Position numbers and translations under genes: made by a program
Notes under the pieces: model-generated
What the model was told of the DNA's origin: nothing
Seen by the model: only the letters and a program-made list of their open reading frames with translations
Databases searched by the model: none
Shown: one piece after another, positions 24,628 through 33,266 of the stretch
How positions within the stretch are numbered: position 1 is the first letter of the stretch
How the letters are laid out: the number at the start of each line of letters is the position of its first letter
Source of the DNA: DATJHM01 sp035493895
GTDB taxonomy: Bacteria; Chloroflexota; Ktedonobacteria; Ktedonobacterales; Ktedonobacteraceae
Direction: 5' to 3'
NCBI GenBank assembly: GCA_035493895.1
Contig: DATJHM010000016.1
Location: 1-47,735, forward strand
DNA length: 47,735 nt

Positions 24628-25944
24628 TTATGCGGGTGATACGGGACGATTGGTTACGGCGGCTGCGTGGGCGGGGAAACCCTCAAATTCGGCAAGGATA
24701 CGCGTCGTCTCGCTCAAGGAACCGAATCCCTCCGCGGTCAGATAGCCGATACCAGTCCGCTTCAGGAAATCGTATACGGAGGTACAGGAGAAAGTATGGG
24801 CGAAACCGCCAGTTGGCAGGATCGCGTTGGTGCCCAGGCTATAATTACAGATCGGATAGGGTGTATAGGGACCAAGCAAAATCTCTCCGGCATTTTTGAG
24901 CTGAGGCAAGATCGCAAAGGGCTCTTTGACCTGCACTTCCAGATGCTCGGGCGCATACTCGTTCGCAAACGCAATGGCCTCCTGCATCGTTGCCGTCAGC
25001 ACAATGCCACCTGTGCCCTTCTCGCCCTCGAAGCCATTACGGCAGAAACTCTGGCGGGGCTCAGGCAGAGCGGAGATCTTCTCCGGCAGCAGACGCAGAA
25101 CAGCCTCGACGAGTTCGGCGCTATCCGTGACGAGCAAGCCGGAGGAATCGGGACCATGCTCGGCCTCGACGACAAGATCACGGGCGACCAACTCAGGATC
25201 GGCCGTTTTATCGGCCAGCAATATCGACTCGCTCGGACCAGCTGGCAGGCCGACATCGACGGTGCCATAGAGCAAACGTTTGGCCGCCGAGACGTAGGGA
25301 TTGCCAGGACCGGTAATCTTGTGCACGCGGGCAATGCTGGCTGTACCATAAGCAAGCGCGGCGATCGCATGCGGTCCGCCAATCCGGTAGATCTCGTGAA
25401 CGCCACACAGGTCGGCTGCAACCAGTGAAGCGGGATCGACCGAGCCATCAGGGCCCGGAGGGGTGGCGACGACGATACGCGGCACTCCGGCAATGCTCGC
25501 GGGCGTGGCGAGCATATACATTACCGAGGGGAACGCGCCCTTGCCTCGCGGCACATACAAAGCAACATCACTAATCGGAGTGATCTTCTCGCCTGCGATT
25601 ATCCCTGGTGCAACTTCCGTGAGCCACTGCTCGTGCGGCATCTGGCGCTGGTGAAGGGTGCGAATATTGTGAATGGCATGTTTGATCGCGGCATAGACCT
25701 GTTTATCCAACACCTCGTGTGCATGATCGATCTCAGCACGCGACACGCGCAGTTGATCAGGCGAAAGTTTGACATGATCGAAGCGTTCCATAAACTCGAC
25801 CAGGGCCTCATCACCACGTTCGCGAACGGCGCGCACAATCGGGCGCACATACTCCAGCAAATCATCAATCTCAACCTCTGCCCGGCGCATCAAGCGAGCG
25901 CGCTGCGTGGCATCCAGTTGAGCTAATTTATAAAAATGAATCAT
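24628..25944 (-). CDS. Histidinol dehydrogenase-like NAD-dependent dehydrogenase
   Basis: 438 residues, HisD fold. Visible are VALYVPRGKGAFPSVMYMLATPA, KITGPGNPYVSAAKR, AGPSES, VEAEHGPDS and EYAPEHLE (the Glu-His base pair of the family). The C-terminal AHA near the end is also kept. However, the segment that in true HisD reads GDYxxGTNHxLPT here reads CNYSLGTNAILPT, so the zinc-ligand Asp and a conserved His are replaced by Asn and Ala. No other his gene is near. It may therefore be a HisD paralogue oxidising another alcohol (compare the sulfopropanediol dehydrogenase group), possibly a substrate imported by the MFS protein encoded 121 bp upstream. The activity is not settled by sequence. 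Confidence 0.88.
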   Translation of the reverse strand: MIHFYKLAQLDATQRARLMRRAEVEIDDLLEYVRPIVRAVRERGDEALVEFMERFDHVKLSPDQLRVSRAEIDHAHEVLDKQVYAAIKHAIHNIRTLHQRQMPHEQWLTEVAPGIIAGEKITPISDVALYVPRGKGAFPSVMYMLATPASIAGVPRIVVATPPGPDGSVDPASLVAADLCGVHEIYRIGGPHAIAALAYGTASIARVHKITGPGNPYVSAAKRLLYGTVDVGLPAGPSESILLADKTADPELVARDLVVEAEHGPDSSGLLVTDSAELVEAVLRLLPEKISALPEPRQSFCRNGFEGEKGTGGIVLTATMQEAIAFANEYAPEHLEVQVKEPFAILPQLKNAGEILLGPYTPYPICNYSLGTNAILPTGGFAHTFSCTSVYDFLKRTGIGYLTAEGFGSLSETTRILAEFEGFPAHAAAVTNRPVSPA

Positions 25945-26065
25945 ACAGCTTTTCCTTCATTCCCTGGGATACAAAAATGTGGAGAACAGAACTATGATAT
26001 CCGCTAAGGTCGTCTCCTCAATATGTAATGATACGCGAGGAGACTAACCTTGTCCATAGCTGTAC

Positions 26066-27565
26066 TTACGCTGCCACAGCCGAGGCGCGTTCAGCGGCTA
26101 CGACATCGGCCCCCATCCAGCGCGAACCGAAAATACCGATGAGACCGGCAAGAACCAGAGCAGGCACACAGGTAACAATGAGGGCCTGCGCAATATCATG
26201 ACCGGCCACATGCTGCGCAAAATGTTCGCCATTGGTGGGATCAAAGGAGCTAGCGAGCACGCCAACCACGGTGGGAGAAAAAGCATCACCAAGCAAATGA
26301 GCAATCAGAAGTGAGACACAAATTGCGGTGGAACGCAAACGGGCCGGGACAACATCGGTCAAAGCGGCAGTACTGGGTCCCTGATAGATCGTGATGAGAA
26401 TGCTGGATAAGACAAAAAAGATCGTAAAAAGTGTCAGTTTGCCGGATAACAACGTCACTGCCAGGGACGGGGCGGCAATCAGAAAACCAATACCGCAGAC
26501 CAGCACTCGCGCCCCCGCATAGCGCCGACCGAGCAGATCAGACAGGTAGCCACCGGCAATCGTGCCCACCATACCGGCAAGCGCAATAATGCCGCCAGAA
26601 TAAATGCCCGCCTGAGCAGAAGTCATATGATAGCTATCCTGCTGCTGAAGATAGGTCGAGAGGAAAACGACGCAGACATACACGACAAAATAGGCAAAGA
26701 TCTGCATCGTCGTCAGCACAATCAGCGTTTTGATGCGCAACAGAGAACGGATCTGCGCCCAGACGCTCGCAAGAAAGGTCTCTATAATTAGCAATTTGGT
26801 ACGCAAAGAAGGGCCAATCTGGGCCTGAACGCTCGAGGTAGACACAATCTCTTTTTCTACGTCGGTCTGGACAGGGAAAGCCTCTTCTCTTCCGGCAAAC
26901 TGGACAGGCAATGGTTCGCGCTCAAATGCTTCCTCGTCGGCCTGATTGCGGCGCGGCTCACGTAAGCGCCAGGCCAACCAGGCAAAGAAAAGACCAGGGA
27001 TGCCAGTAATTAGAAAGCCAAGACGCCAGCTTCCTACATACAGACCAGCCAGCACGCCGCCAAGCGCAGTACCAAAGAGAATGCCAAACACCTGAGCAAT
27101 GCTCCACCAGCTCAGCACACGTGAACGTACACTACGGCGAAAATAGTCGCTCATCAGCGCCGTACCTGCCGGAAAATAGCCAGCCTCACCGATGCCCAGA
27201 AGCATACGTGTCAGGAAAAGCGTCGCAAAACTATTTGCCAGCGCAGTGAGAGCCGTGATCAGACTCCAGGCTGCTACGCTGATCGCGACGACATTTTTGC
27301 GTTTGGCCCGGTCTGCCCAGATGCCCAGAGGCAACGTCCCGAGCGTATAGATCACGAGAAAGGCCGAAGAAATATAGCCGACCTCGGCAACGGTGAAATG
27401 GAGTTCTCCGGCAATGATATTAATCGAGCCGGAGAGCATATAGCGGTCCAGATAATTCAGGAAACTGATAGCAAACATCACGAAGAAGACATAACGTGTG
27501 TAAGAGATGGGGATACGAGAGGTAGAGTGCGCAGATGTACTCGTAGATGTCGCGATCTCACTCAC
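26066..27565 (-). CDS. MFS transporter, 12 TM (spinster/ACS-like)
   Basis: 499 residues from a GTG start with AGGAGG 5 nt upstream. Twelve membrane helices fall in two bundles. Family motifs are LDRYMLSGSINIIAGELHFTVAEVG in helix 1, and the loop 2-3 motif GIWADRAKRKNVV, repeated in the second half as GYLSDLLGRRYAGA. The central cytoplasmic loop is long and acidic (about 195-275). Relatives carry organic acids or other small anions, or lipids; the substrate is unknown. It lies just upstream of the HisD-like dehydrogenase on the same strand, which suggests joint uptake and oxidation. Confidence 0.9.
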   Translation of the reverse strand: MSEIATSTSTSAHSTSRIPISYTRYVFFVMFAISFLNYLDRYMLSGSINIIAGELHFTVAEVGYISSAFLVIYTLGTLPLGIWADRAKRKNVVAISVAAWSLITALTALANSFATLFLTRMLLGIGEAGYFPAGTALMSDYFRRSVRSRVLSWWSIAQVFGILFGTALGGVLAGLYVGSWRLGFLITGIPGLFFAWLAWRLREPRRNQADEEAFEREPLPVQFAGREEAFPVQTDVEKEIVSTSSVQAQIGPSLRTKLLIIETFLASVWAQIRSLLRIKTLIVLTTMQIFAYFVVYVCVVFLSTYLQQQDSYHMTSAQAGIYSGGIIALAGMVGTIAGGYLSDLLGRRYAGARVLVCGIGFLIAAPSLAVTLLSGKLTLFTIFFVLSSILITIYQGPSTAALTDVVPARLRSTAICVSLLIAHLLGDAFSPTVVGVLASSFDPTNGEHFAQHVAGHDIAQALIVTCVPALVLAGLIGIFGSRWMGADVVAAERASAVAA

Positions 27566-27944
27566 GGGAACCTCCTGAAACGGCGCTACGTGAAAACTAC
27601 TTCTTTAAGAAATGCTCCAGTTGATCCTTTGTAGAGGGCAAACCATATGTGGAATATCTTGAAGTGTGCAAAATGAGCATACATTGGCACTTGCAATGGT
27701 TTCGTCTCTAGAAAAATACAACAACCAATGCGCTAACGAGCGCAGTATAACAGCATAATTCCATACGAGTCAACATATCAATAGAATACCATGATATCGT
27801 TCTAAAAGTGTGGAGACACCAATTTGATCCAGATAGGCCGGATTATTGCTTTTTCTTGTTTCCAGGCGCGATGGCCGATGGGGGACGGGCGCGATGTGGT
27901 CGTTGTCGAAAGATCACAAAATGGGGACGAGAACAAAAGGACAG
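27566..27944. other. Divergent promoter region between MFS and SLATT-unit genes
   Basis: No gene seen. One short plus-strand frame overlaps here but has no ribosome site. The right part holds the extended -10 listed separately. Confidence 0.4.
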
Positions 27945-27953
27945 TGTTATAAT
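27945..27953 (+). promoter_or_regulatory. Extended -10 promoter for the 28020-29092 unit
   Basis: TGTTATAAT is a perfect extended -10 (TG-N-TATAAT) with no good -35. Transcription would start near 27960, giving a leader of about 60 bases ahead of the start codon at 28020. Confidence 0.55.
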
Positions 27954-28019
27954 GCAAATTCGAGAAGGGATAGGTAGAATTATCGTCCCCCATACGATAT
28001 TTTCGAAGGAGAGGATCTT

Positions 28020-28541
28020 ATGGCAAATAGTGATCCCAGGCAAGCAATTATCGAGCGTCTCTTTCCGGCGTCAGGAAGACAGAGTCGGGGAGGATTTGGC
28101 GCGAAGAGAGAGACGCTGGTATTTCTCAAGGCGCGGACCAGTGGGCGAAGAATGGTACAGGCGATCAGCTTTGAGACGGTCTCTGGCAGAAGAACGCAGA
28201 TGATCTGTTATCTGCTCCAGAATGTGCGTGGTGAGTGGCAGTTCAGTGGCGCTGCGGGTGGCGAGGGAGAACAGGGTGGGCCAGTGCGCAATCACCCCTC
28301 AGTGCGTCTGGGAGGAGGAGGCTGGCCAGACTATTTTTTCGCGGGCGGGACTGTCATCGAACAAGGATATAGCATCGTGCAGGTGCGCCTCATTGCCGGA
28401 AATGGCACGGTGATGGAGGATAACGTTGACGACGGGCTGGTCGTATTTGTGAGCGAAGAGCAAGTGACCCTGCCGATTCGCGCCGAACTCTATGATCATA
28501 CAGGGAATGTAGTGGGCAATCACTCAGTGCTGAGCGTGTGA
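28020..28541 (+). CDS. Hypothetical protein upstream of SLATT-like gene
   Basis: 173 residues; AAGGAGAGG lies upstream of the ATG. No family is recognised. The N-terminal third is basic (SGRQSRGGFGAKRETLVFLKARTSGRR), then comes a Gly-rich middle (GGEGEQGGPVRNHPSVRLGGGGWPDYFFAGG) and a probably beta-rich C-terminal half ending in LPIRAELYDHTGNVVGNHSVLSV. There is no signal peptide or membrane helix. The stop is 26 bp before the SLATT-like gene, so both are likely one transcript. It could be the sensor or regulator of that membrane protein. Confidence 0.75.
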   Translation: MANSDPRQAIIERLFPASGRQSRGGFGAKRETLVFLKARTSGRRMVQAISFETVSGRRTQMICYLLQNVRGEWQFSGAAGGEGEQGGPVRNHPSVRLGGGGWPDYFFAGGTVIEQGYSIVQVRLIAGNGTVMEDNVDDGLVVFVSEEQVTLPIRAELYDHTGNVVGNHSVLSV

Positions 28542-28567
28542 AGAGATCAAAATGAGGAGAAGAGATC

Positions 28568-29092
28568 TTGGATCAAGAGCAAGGAAGGGCTATTTATCAG
28601 CAGGATGACGCACGTTTTATTTCTATGCTCAAAGAATTAACCCATATTAAAGAAGAGTATATCGTAAAACAGTTAAAATGGTACGAGGATCATTCGACCA
28701 AAGCAAAACATTATTTCCGTTTTGTCAGCACGCTCATTATTATTCTCAGCGTAAGCATCCCTTTTTTAGCAACACTCGAAGGACTCTGGAGAAATCTTGT
28801 CCTCCCGATCGTCGCCCTGACGATTGCAGGTCTGACCGGATTGAATGCATTCTTCCGCTGGGAGAACAGCTGGAAGGGGTCTATTCAGGCAAAGCTCACG
28901 CTTGAGCATATGGTATGGGTATGGAATTTAAGGATCGCAGAGGCCAAACACGAGCTGGATGCACAAAAAGGCATAGAAATCATGGTCACGGCGACAGAAC
29001 AGCTCCTGGAAAACACGCAGGGTACAATGCTTGCGGAGGCAGAAGAATATTTTAAACTGGTTCAGACCCCAAACGTAAGCAAAAACGCATAA
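28568..29092 (+). CDS. DUF4231/SLATT-like 2-TM protein
   Basis: 174 residues from TTG at 28568, with GAGGAGAAG upstream. A charged N-terminal helix (about 20-48, ELTHIKEEYIVKQLKWYEDHSTKAKHYF) is followed by two membrane helices (52-70 and 77-96) with a short outside loop. A long helix follows, with FFRWENSWKGSIQAKLTLEHMVWVWNLRIAEAKHELD. This order and the FxxWxxxW...A-x-LExxxW pattern fit DUF4231, part of the SLATT group of 2TM effectors linked to nucleotide-signalled conflict systems, where membrane damage is the proposed action. No cyclic-nucleotide synthase is beside it. The end is 4 bp from the convergent recO stop. Confidence 0.82.
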   Translation: MDQEQGRAIYQQDDARFISMLKELTHIKEEYIVKQLKWYEDHSTKAKHYFRFVSTLIIILSVSIPFLATLEGLWRNLVLPIVALTIAGLTGLNAFFRWENSWKGSIQAKLTLEHMVWVWNLRIAEAKHELDAQKGIEIMVTATEQLLENTQGTMLAEAEEYFKLVQTPNVSKNA

Positions 29093-29096
29093 GGGT

Positions 29097-29915
29097 TCAT
29101 CCCTGTCCAGCAGATTTCGTCGTGAGCATTTCCAGGAAGCTCCAGGATTTGAGGTCGCGCTCAAGGTGATAGCGGATCAGGCCATGCATTGCCGCTTCGA
29201 TTTCTGCATGCAGGGAAGCGGTGAGTTGAAAGTGTGGCACCTGTGGCCATTGGGTGCGATGCAGGATACGCAGGATCTTGAGGGCATTCATCGAAAGAGA
29301 TTGGCCCCAGAGGCTCCTACAGTTGGGACAGAGTGCGCCTCCAAGGGCGGGCGTAAAGCCATTCTCTACGGGTTGCAGCTCAGTATTGCAGTGTGCGCAA
29401 TTACGTAGGACGGGCTCGTAGCCGACCGAAGTCAAGAGATGAATTTCGAAATAGCGCATGAGCAGTTGCGTACGATCATGTGTTGGGAGCGGCTGGTCAG
29501 TTGCACGAAGTCGAGCGAGTTCGCCCGCGTCTTCGTCCAGAATGTGCAATGCTGCGAGCAAAAGCGTATAGACATCAAGATGCTGCGTCTCATCCTCGAT
29601 AAAGCGCTCGACCAGTTCGGCGAGATAGAAGCCACAGGTCATATGCCAGAGCTCGTTGCGCAGATGGTGAAAACTGTCGATGCCCTGAGCCTGCGTGATA
29701 ATCTCCAGATTGCGGCCATGAGCTATCTGAAGCTGGCTATGATAGAGCAACTCCAGATGGCCAGCTTTTTTGCTAATGACCCGACGAGTCCCCTTGGCGA
29801 TTGCGTGCAGCTTGCCTTTGTAGGGCGTGAGCAAGGTAAGCACGCGATCGGCCTCGCCGAGATCGGAATGTTTGAGAATGATAGCTTCAGTAGAATAACT
29901 ACGTTGCTGACGCAT
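29097..29915 (-). CDS. recO: DNA repair protein RecO
   Basis: 272 residues. The N-terminal OB fold has RSYSTEAIILKHSDLGEADRVLTLLTPYKGKLHAIAKGTRR, typical of RecO. The helical middle (ELWHMTCGFYLAELVERFIED) and the zinc site C173-x2-C176...C196-x2-C199 are present. It mediates RecA loading with RecF/RecR in recombinational repair. The gene is convergent with the SLATT-like gene and lies downstream of two tRNA genes, separated from them by a terminator. Confidence 0.96.
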   Translation of the reverse strand: MRQQRSYSTEAIILKHSDLGEADRVLTLLTPYKGKLHAIAKGTRRVISKKAGHLELLYHSQLQIAHGRNLEIITQAQGIDSFHHLRNELWHMTCGFYLAELVERFIEDETQHLDVYTLLLAALHILDEDAGELARLRATDQPLPTHDRTQLLMRYFEIHLLTSVGYEPVLRNCAHCNTELQPVENGFTPALGGALCPNCRSLWGQSLSMNALKILRILHRTQWPQVPHFQLTASLHAEIEAAMHGLIRYHLERDLKSWSFLEMLTTKSAGQG

Positions 29916-29962
29916 ACAGTGGAGTCCTGAGAGAGAAAAACAAAGTTATGAGAGAGAAAACA

Positions 29963-29994
29963 AAAAAGAGATGTGATAGAAGCACATCTCTTTT
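29963..29994 (-). terminator. Terminator after tRNA-Cys
   Basis: The stem is AAAAGAGATGTG against CACATCTCTTTT with a 7-base loop. On the minus strand it lies just beyond the tRNA-Cys 3' end and is followed by a T-run (complement of AAAAAA at 29962-29967). Confidence 0.8.
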
Positions 29995-29997
29995 GGG

Positions 29998-30068
29998 AGG
30001 CGACGAGCGGACTCGAACCGCTGGTGCAGCTTTTGCAGAGCCGTGCCTTACCACTTGGCGACGTCGCC
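29998..30068 (-). tRNA. tRNA-Cys (GCA)
   Basis: A full cloverleaf can be drawn. The acceptor is GGCGACG/CGTCGCC, the D-arm is CGCC-AAGTGGTAA-GGC-like, and the anticodon stem-loop is CGGCT-CTGCAAA-AGCTG with anticodon GCA. The T-arm carries GGTTCGAGTCC. The discriminator is U, as usual for Cys; CCA is not encoded. Confidence 0.95.
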
Positions 30069-30105
30069 GGATGTTTGGCGTGAGACGCCAGATGAATGTA
30101 AAGGG

Positions 30106-30177
30106 AGCGGGAGACGGGGATCGAACCCGCGACTTTCTCCTTGGCAAGGAGATGCTCTACCACTGAGCCACTCCCGC
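30106..30177 (-). tRNA. tRNA-Gly (GCC)
   Basis: The acceptor is GCGGGAG/CTCCCGC, the D-arm has GGCTCAGTGGTAGAGC, and the anticodon stem-loop is CTCCT-TGCC-AAGGAG with anticodon GCC. The T-loop sequence is GGTTCGATCCC. The discriminator is U; CCA is not encoded. It lies 37 bp upstream of tRNA-Cys and is probably cotranscribed with it. Confidence 0.96.
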
Positions 30178-30547
30178 TAATGCCATTAGATCAGCACTTT
30201 CATGCTTGCTCAGGATTGCATTTCTGCATTTCCGTTCGCGCTATTAAAATACCACATCACTAGCTACTTGTCAATACTATTTTGCGGAGTTTCCGGCAAT
30301 ACTATCGAAAATTCGTAGGGCTGAGGGCGCGACAAAAGAGCGGGGAGGAGAATGAGCTGCCTGCTCCCTTGCCACAGACGATGACATGCTCTCCATTGCC
30401 GCCCGGATATTTGCAGCATAACGCACCTTCATAGAGCGAAAAATGCTAGAATATCAGCAAGAGAAGGCGCAACGTCAGAAATCTTCTGGGTCCTGGTGCT
30501 ACGCATCTATTCACTGGTATCGAACATACGAGATCCAGCTATTCTGA
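30178..30547. other. Spacer upstream of tRNA genes, nothing recognised
   Basis: The first ~100 bases are AT-rich and should hold the tRNA promoter on the minus strand. No gene, repeat or strong hairpin is seen. Confidence 0.4.
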
Positions 30548-30595
30548 CATGTACAACATTGACCTGCTTCAGAGTTACGATTCATCATGTACATG
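30548..30595. promoter_or_regulatory. Two CATGTACA sites upstream of the osmC-like gene
   Basis: CATGTACA occurs at 30548-30555, and again within the perfect palindrome CATGTACATG at 30586-30595, 38 bp apart. They lie 80-125 bp upstream of the OsmC start and could bind its regulator. A TTGACC at 30559-30564 could serve as a -35. Confidence 0.4.
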
Positions 30596-30673
30596 TTCTC
30601 TTGATAAGGAACAAGCAAGGGGATATCTTGCCTGTTCCATGTGATTGCTTAGTGTTACAAAGGAGACATAATT

Positions 30674-31105
30674 ATGCCAACACGTACCGCAGAAGCTGAA
30701 TGGCAGGGAGATCTTCGCCAGGGCAAGGGCACTATGCGTGTGGGGAGTGGAGCCTTCGAGGGCAGCTATTCGTTTAAATCTCGCATGGGCGATGAGACGG
30801 TCGGCACCAATCCTGAGGAGCTCATTGGCGCGGCGCATGCCGGTTGTTACTCGATGGCGCTCTCCAACGCGCTCGCCAGTGCTGGATTTACGCCAACGAG
30901 CGTGCGCACAACCGCGCGTGTACACTTCAGTCCGGTGTCTGGCGGCTTCGCTATCAATCCTATCGATCTGGAGACCAATGCCGTTGTCCCGGGCATCGAT
31001 GAAGAGACCTTCCAGAAGATCGCGAAGGATGCCAAAGAAAATTGTCCCGTATCCAAAGCGCTCGCGGCCACGCCCATCAACCTCAAAGCCACACTGGTCA
31101 GGTAG
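30674..31105 (+). CDS. OsmC/Ohr-family peroxiredoxin
   Basis: 143 residues; AAAGGAG precedes the ATG. The family core (NPEELIGAAHAGCYSMALSNALASAGF) contains the first redox cysteine C58, and the second, C124, is in AKENCPVSKAL. The length and the OsmC-type N-terminus (RTAEAEWQGDLRQGKGTMRVGSGAFEGSYSF) fit the OsmC subgroup. It reduces organic hydroperoxides with the two cysteines, using lipoylated proteins or thiols as donor in relatives. It is monocistronic. Confidence 0.95.
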   Translation: MPTRTAEAEWQGDLRQGKGTMRVGSGAFEGSYSFKSRMGDETVGTNPEELIGAAHAGCYSMALSNALASAGFTPTSVRTTARVHFSPVSGGFAINPIDLETNAVVPGIDEETFQKIAKDAKENCPVSKALAATPINLKATLVR

Positions 31106-31226
31106 TTCGCAGTCGTAAACTTCTGCTGGAAGGTTATTTTCTGGCAAAATGGGAGGGGAACCACTTTCCTCTCCTACACTTTCGAGAATATCCTTCTTCC
31201 TCTTTTTGATGCTACTGATAGGGACG

Positions 31227-31529
31227 CTACTCATCAGGATCAGGCTGCGATTTTCCGCGTACGATGGGACGATCAGGGATAAATCTCCATGTCAATTGCA
31301 AAAATGTGTCGTCAGGCAGGTGGGACCAGTGCTCAAATTGAAAATCGCATGTTGGGCCACAGGGGTGCTTTAGATGGGCAGTTGTTCCGCCAAAGCGCTG
31401 TCTCCAAACGCCGATAGAGGCCTGGGCATGACGCTTTTCTTCGGATGGGCAGCAATCTTTTATCTCTAAGATAGCGGTTCCAGGCATGTCTCGCCATACG
31501 GTTTTCCCAAATCTGATAACTTCTTGCAT
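31227..31529 (-). CDS. Small hypothetical protein
   Basis: The start at 31529 (MQEVIRFGKTVWRDMPG) has AGAGGA just upstream; a longer frame to 31604 is possible. There are about 100 residues, with Cys and His scattered (CCPSEEKRH, HLKHPCGPTCDFQFEHW). No family is recognised. The composition is protein-like, with several Trp, and there is no membrane segment. It is convergent with the osmC-like gene and isolated. It may be a spurious frame. Confidence 0.4.
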   Translation of the reverse strand: MQEVIRFGKTVWRDMPGTAILEIKDCCPSEEKRHAQASIGVWRQRFGGTTAHLKHPCGPTCDFQFEHWSHLPDDTFLQLTWRFIPDRPIVRGKSQPDPDE

Positions 31530-31715
31530 ATGTCCTCTTTCATGTATCAATGTTGGGTGAATCCGGGTATTGGGCGTTTTGTCGGGTATTGATGATACTA
31601 GCAAGAATTGGTCTTAACCTCTTTGCATAACATGTCTAATCATAAATCACGCAGAAAAGGAGTTATTCTTATGATACTGATTTCTTCCTCTTTTGACCAG
31701 TCCTACAGACGTTCA

Positions 31716-31912
31716 GCATGAAGCGAGCGGATTCGGTGCTGGTACCGGGCAGGCAACATCAAGCGGGCGGATTCGGGGTCGTTATCGGGCAATATCATGC
31801 GAACAGATTCGGGACCGCTACCGGGCAGGCAATATCATGCGAGCGGATTCGGGACCGCTACCGGGCAGGCATAAAGCAACTGCCCCTACCTGTTTTGTTT
31901 CTTCGAGAGGGG
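31716..31912. repeat. Short tandem repeat ending in an intergenic-repeat-family module
   Basis: Four imperfect units of about 36-40 bp with the core GCGGATTCGGGACCGCTACC, each ending in CGGGCA. Units 3 and 4 (about 31798-31877) are nearly identical. The last unit runs into GGCATAAAGCAACTGCCCCT and a TTTCTTCGAGAGGGGG segment (31868-31912) related to the repeat copies at 24415, 43848 and 46270. Confidence 0.7.
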
Positions 31913-32002
31913 GAATGCCTTGTCCGCTACCCATTAATTTGCATTGTTCTTTTTCTATTGATGAAGATTTCTGCGATTATAAAGATATGGAGGAAAAACC
32001 TC

Positions 32003-32755
32003 ATGACTCAGCCAGTCACTTCATTGCTTCGGTTCATCTGGGAAACCCAGGTATCCCAAAACGAGGTTTGGACCACATTTGAGGGTTGGGTCCAGCATGG
32101 GATATCCAGAAAGGATGCGAAAGACAAAGCAAAAGCTATGATCGAAGGGCGTCTGGCTGAGCAAGCAGCAGAATGGATGAGCGAGGTTGATCTGGAACAG
32201 GTGAATTGGGATCAGTTTGTTGAGTCTTTGTGTCAGTGTTTCTATCGCAAACGTCTCCGAAGCCCGCTCCCAGAGATTCCTTCAGACGAGTTATGGATGG
32301 AATTGACGAACAGACAAAACTGGGGTGCCCTTTCCCTTCATCCTCAATACGAGAAAGCCATTCAGGAAACTGTTCCCATACCCCTATACCCCTTAGAACA
32401 GAAGCTGCTTGCACATGGGGGTATCCGTCTGATTTATCGATATGAACCTGACCTCAAACTCCTGTTGAAACGCGGCGAGCATTTTGAGGAACGTGCAGAT
32501 CTCGTTCCTGGAGAATCTGGTCAGTGCCATTTCAATACTGCGCGGCTCTGGAGTACGCAAAGGGAGACGCTCACTATCGTGACGGGATATGCTCTTTCAG
32601 AGGATGGTTTTTGGCGGCAGCACAGTTGGCTTCTTCGACTGAAACCAGATCCAGGAGAATCTCGCTTGATCGAAACCACGATGAGACGTATCAAATATTT
32701 TGGCGTTATTCTGACCAAGGCGGAAGCCGAACGTTTTTCTCATCTCAATACATAA
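32003..32755 (+). CDS. Hypothetical protein after tandem repeat
   Basis: ATG at 32003 is chosen because GGAGG lies 9 nt upstream; the frame opens earlier only through the repeat. It has 250 residues. The N-terminal part is helical (QPVTSLLRFIWETQVSQNEVWTTFEGWVQHG, KDAKDKAKAMIEGRLAEQAAEWM), and the C-terminal half is probably beta-rich with a WSTQRETLTIVTGYALSEDGFWRQHSWLLR stretch. That stretch reminds me of phage or toxin-type hypotheticals, but no family can be named. There is no signal peptide. It is the last gene before the CRISPR array (about 510 bp away). Confidence 0.65.
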   Translation: MTQPVTSLLRFIWETQVSQNEVWTTFEGWVQHGISRKDAKDKAKAMIEGRLAEQAAEWMSEVDLEQVNWDQFVESLCQCFYRKRLRSPLPEIPSDELWMELTNRQNWGALSLHPQYEKAIQETVPIPLYPLEQKLLAHGGIRLIYRYEPDLKLLLKRGEHFEERADLVPGESGQCHFNTARLWSTQRETLTIVTGYALSEDGFWRQHSWLLRLKPDPGESRLIETTMRRIKYFGVILTKAEAERFSHLNT

Positions 32756-33266
32756 CTCTTTGTTAGAGATCTGTATCACGGCTCGACAATTCTCCCATCC
32801 TATTTTCTGCCTTCTCGCAGCGAGATTTAGCATGTCAGGCTGAGGTCAGTAACATAATATTGCCAAACAAGCAACCAGCCATAAAAGCCAAAGCATTAGG
32901 GATGGAGCGTCCTCATGAGCGCAATCGTCGCTCGGTGACCAATCTCAATACGTTGACGTACATCCTGATCAACCTCAAAGCGCTGCAAAAGGCACGTGCG
33001 GTCAATGCTTCGTTATTGAGATCGCGGCTCTGTCGAACGTGATCCACATGTACAGCAGGTAGGAGGTTTTGTGAACGTGGGTGGCTCCATGCTCCCCTGT
33101 GCTGCTGCATGCCCTCGATGATCGTGTGGAGCACTTCCGCAAGGGATATGAAGGCTTTTTCCCGTGGCTCAGGGGCTTGTTTGCCGCCTTCTGCCTCACT
33201 TCTTGCTACTTTTTTAGTGGATTGCTCTCTGGCTCGAATTTTTCCCGATTTCGACTCAGAGAATAC
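32756..33266. other. Spacer between hypothetical gene and CRISPR array
   Basis: No clear gene. The minus-strand frame 32913-33281 (122 codons) ends with a protein-like stretch (VHVDHVRQSRDLNNEALTARAF, LRLIRMYVNVLRLVTERR) but has no ribosome site and begins inside the degenerate CRISPR repeat. It may be the worn end of an older gene. Confidence 0.35.
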
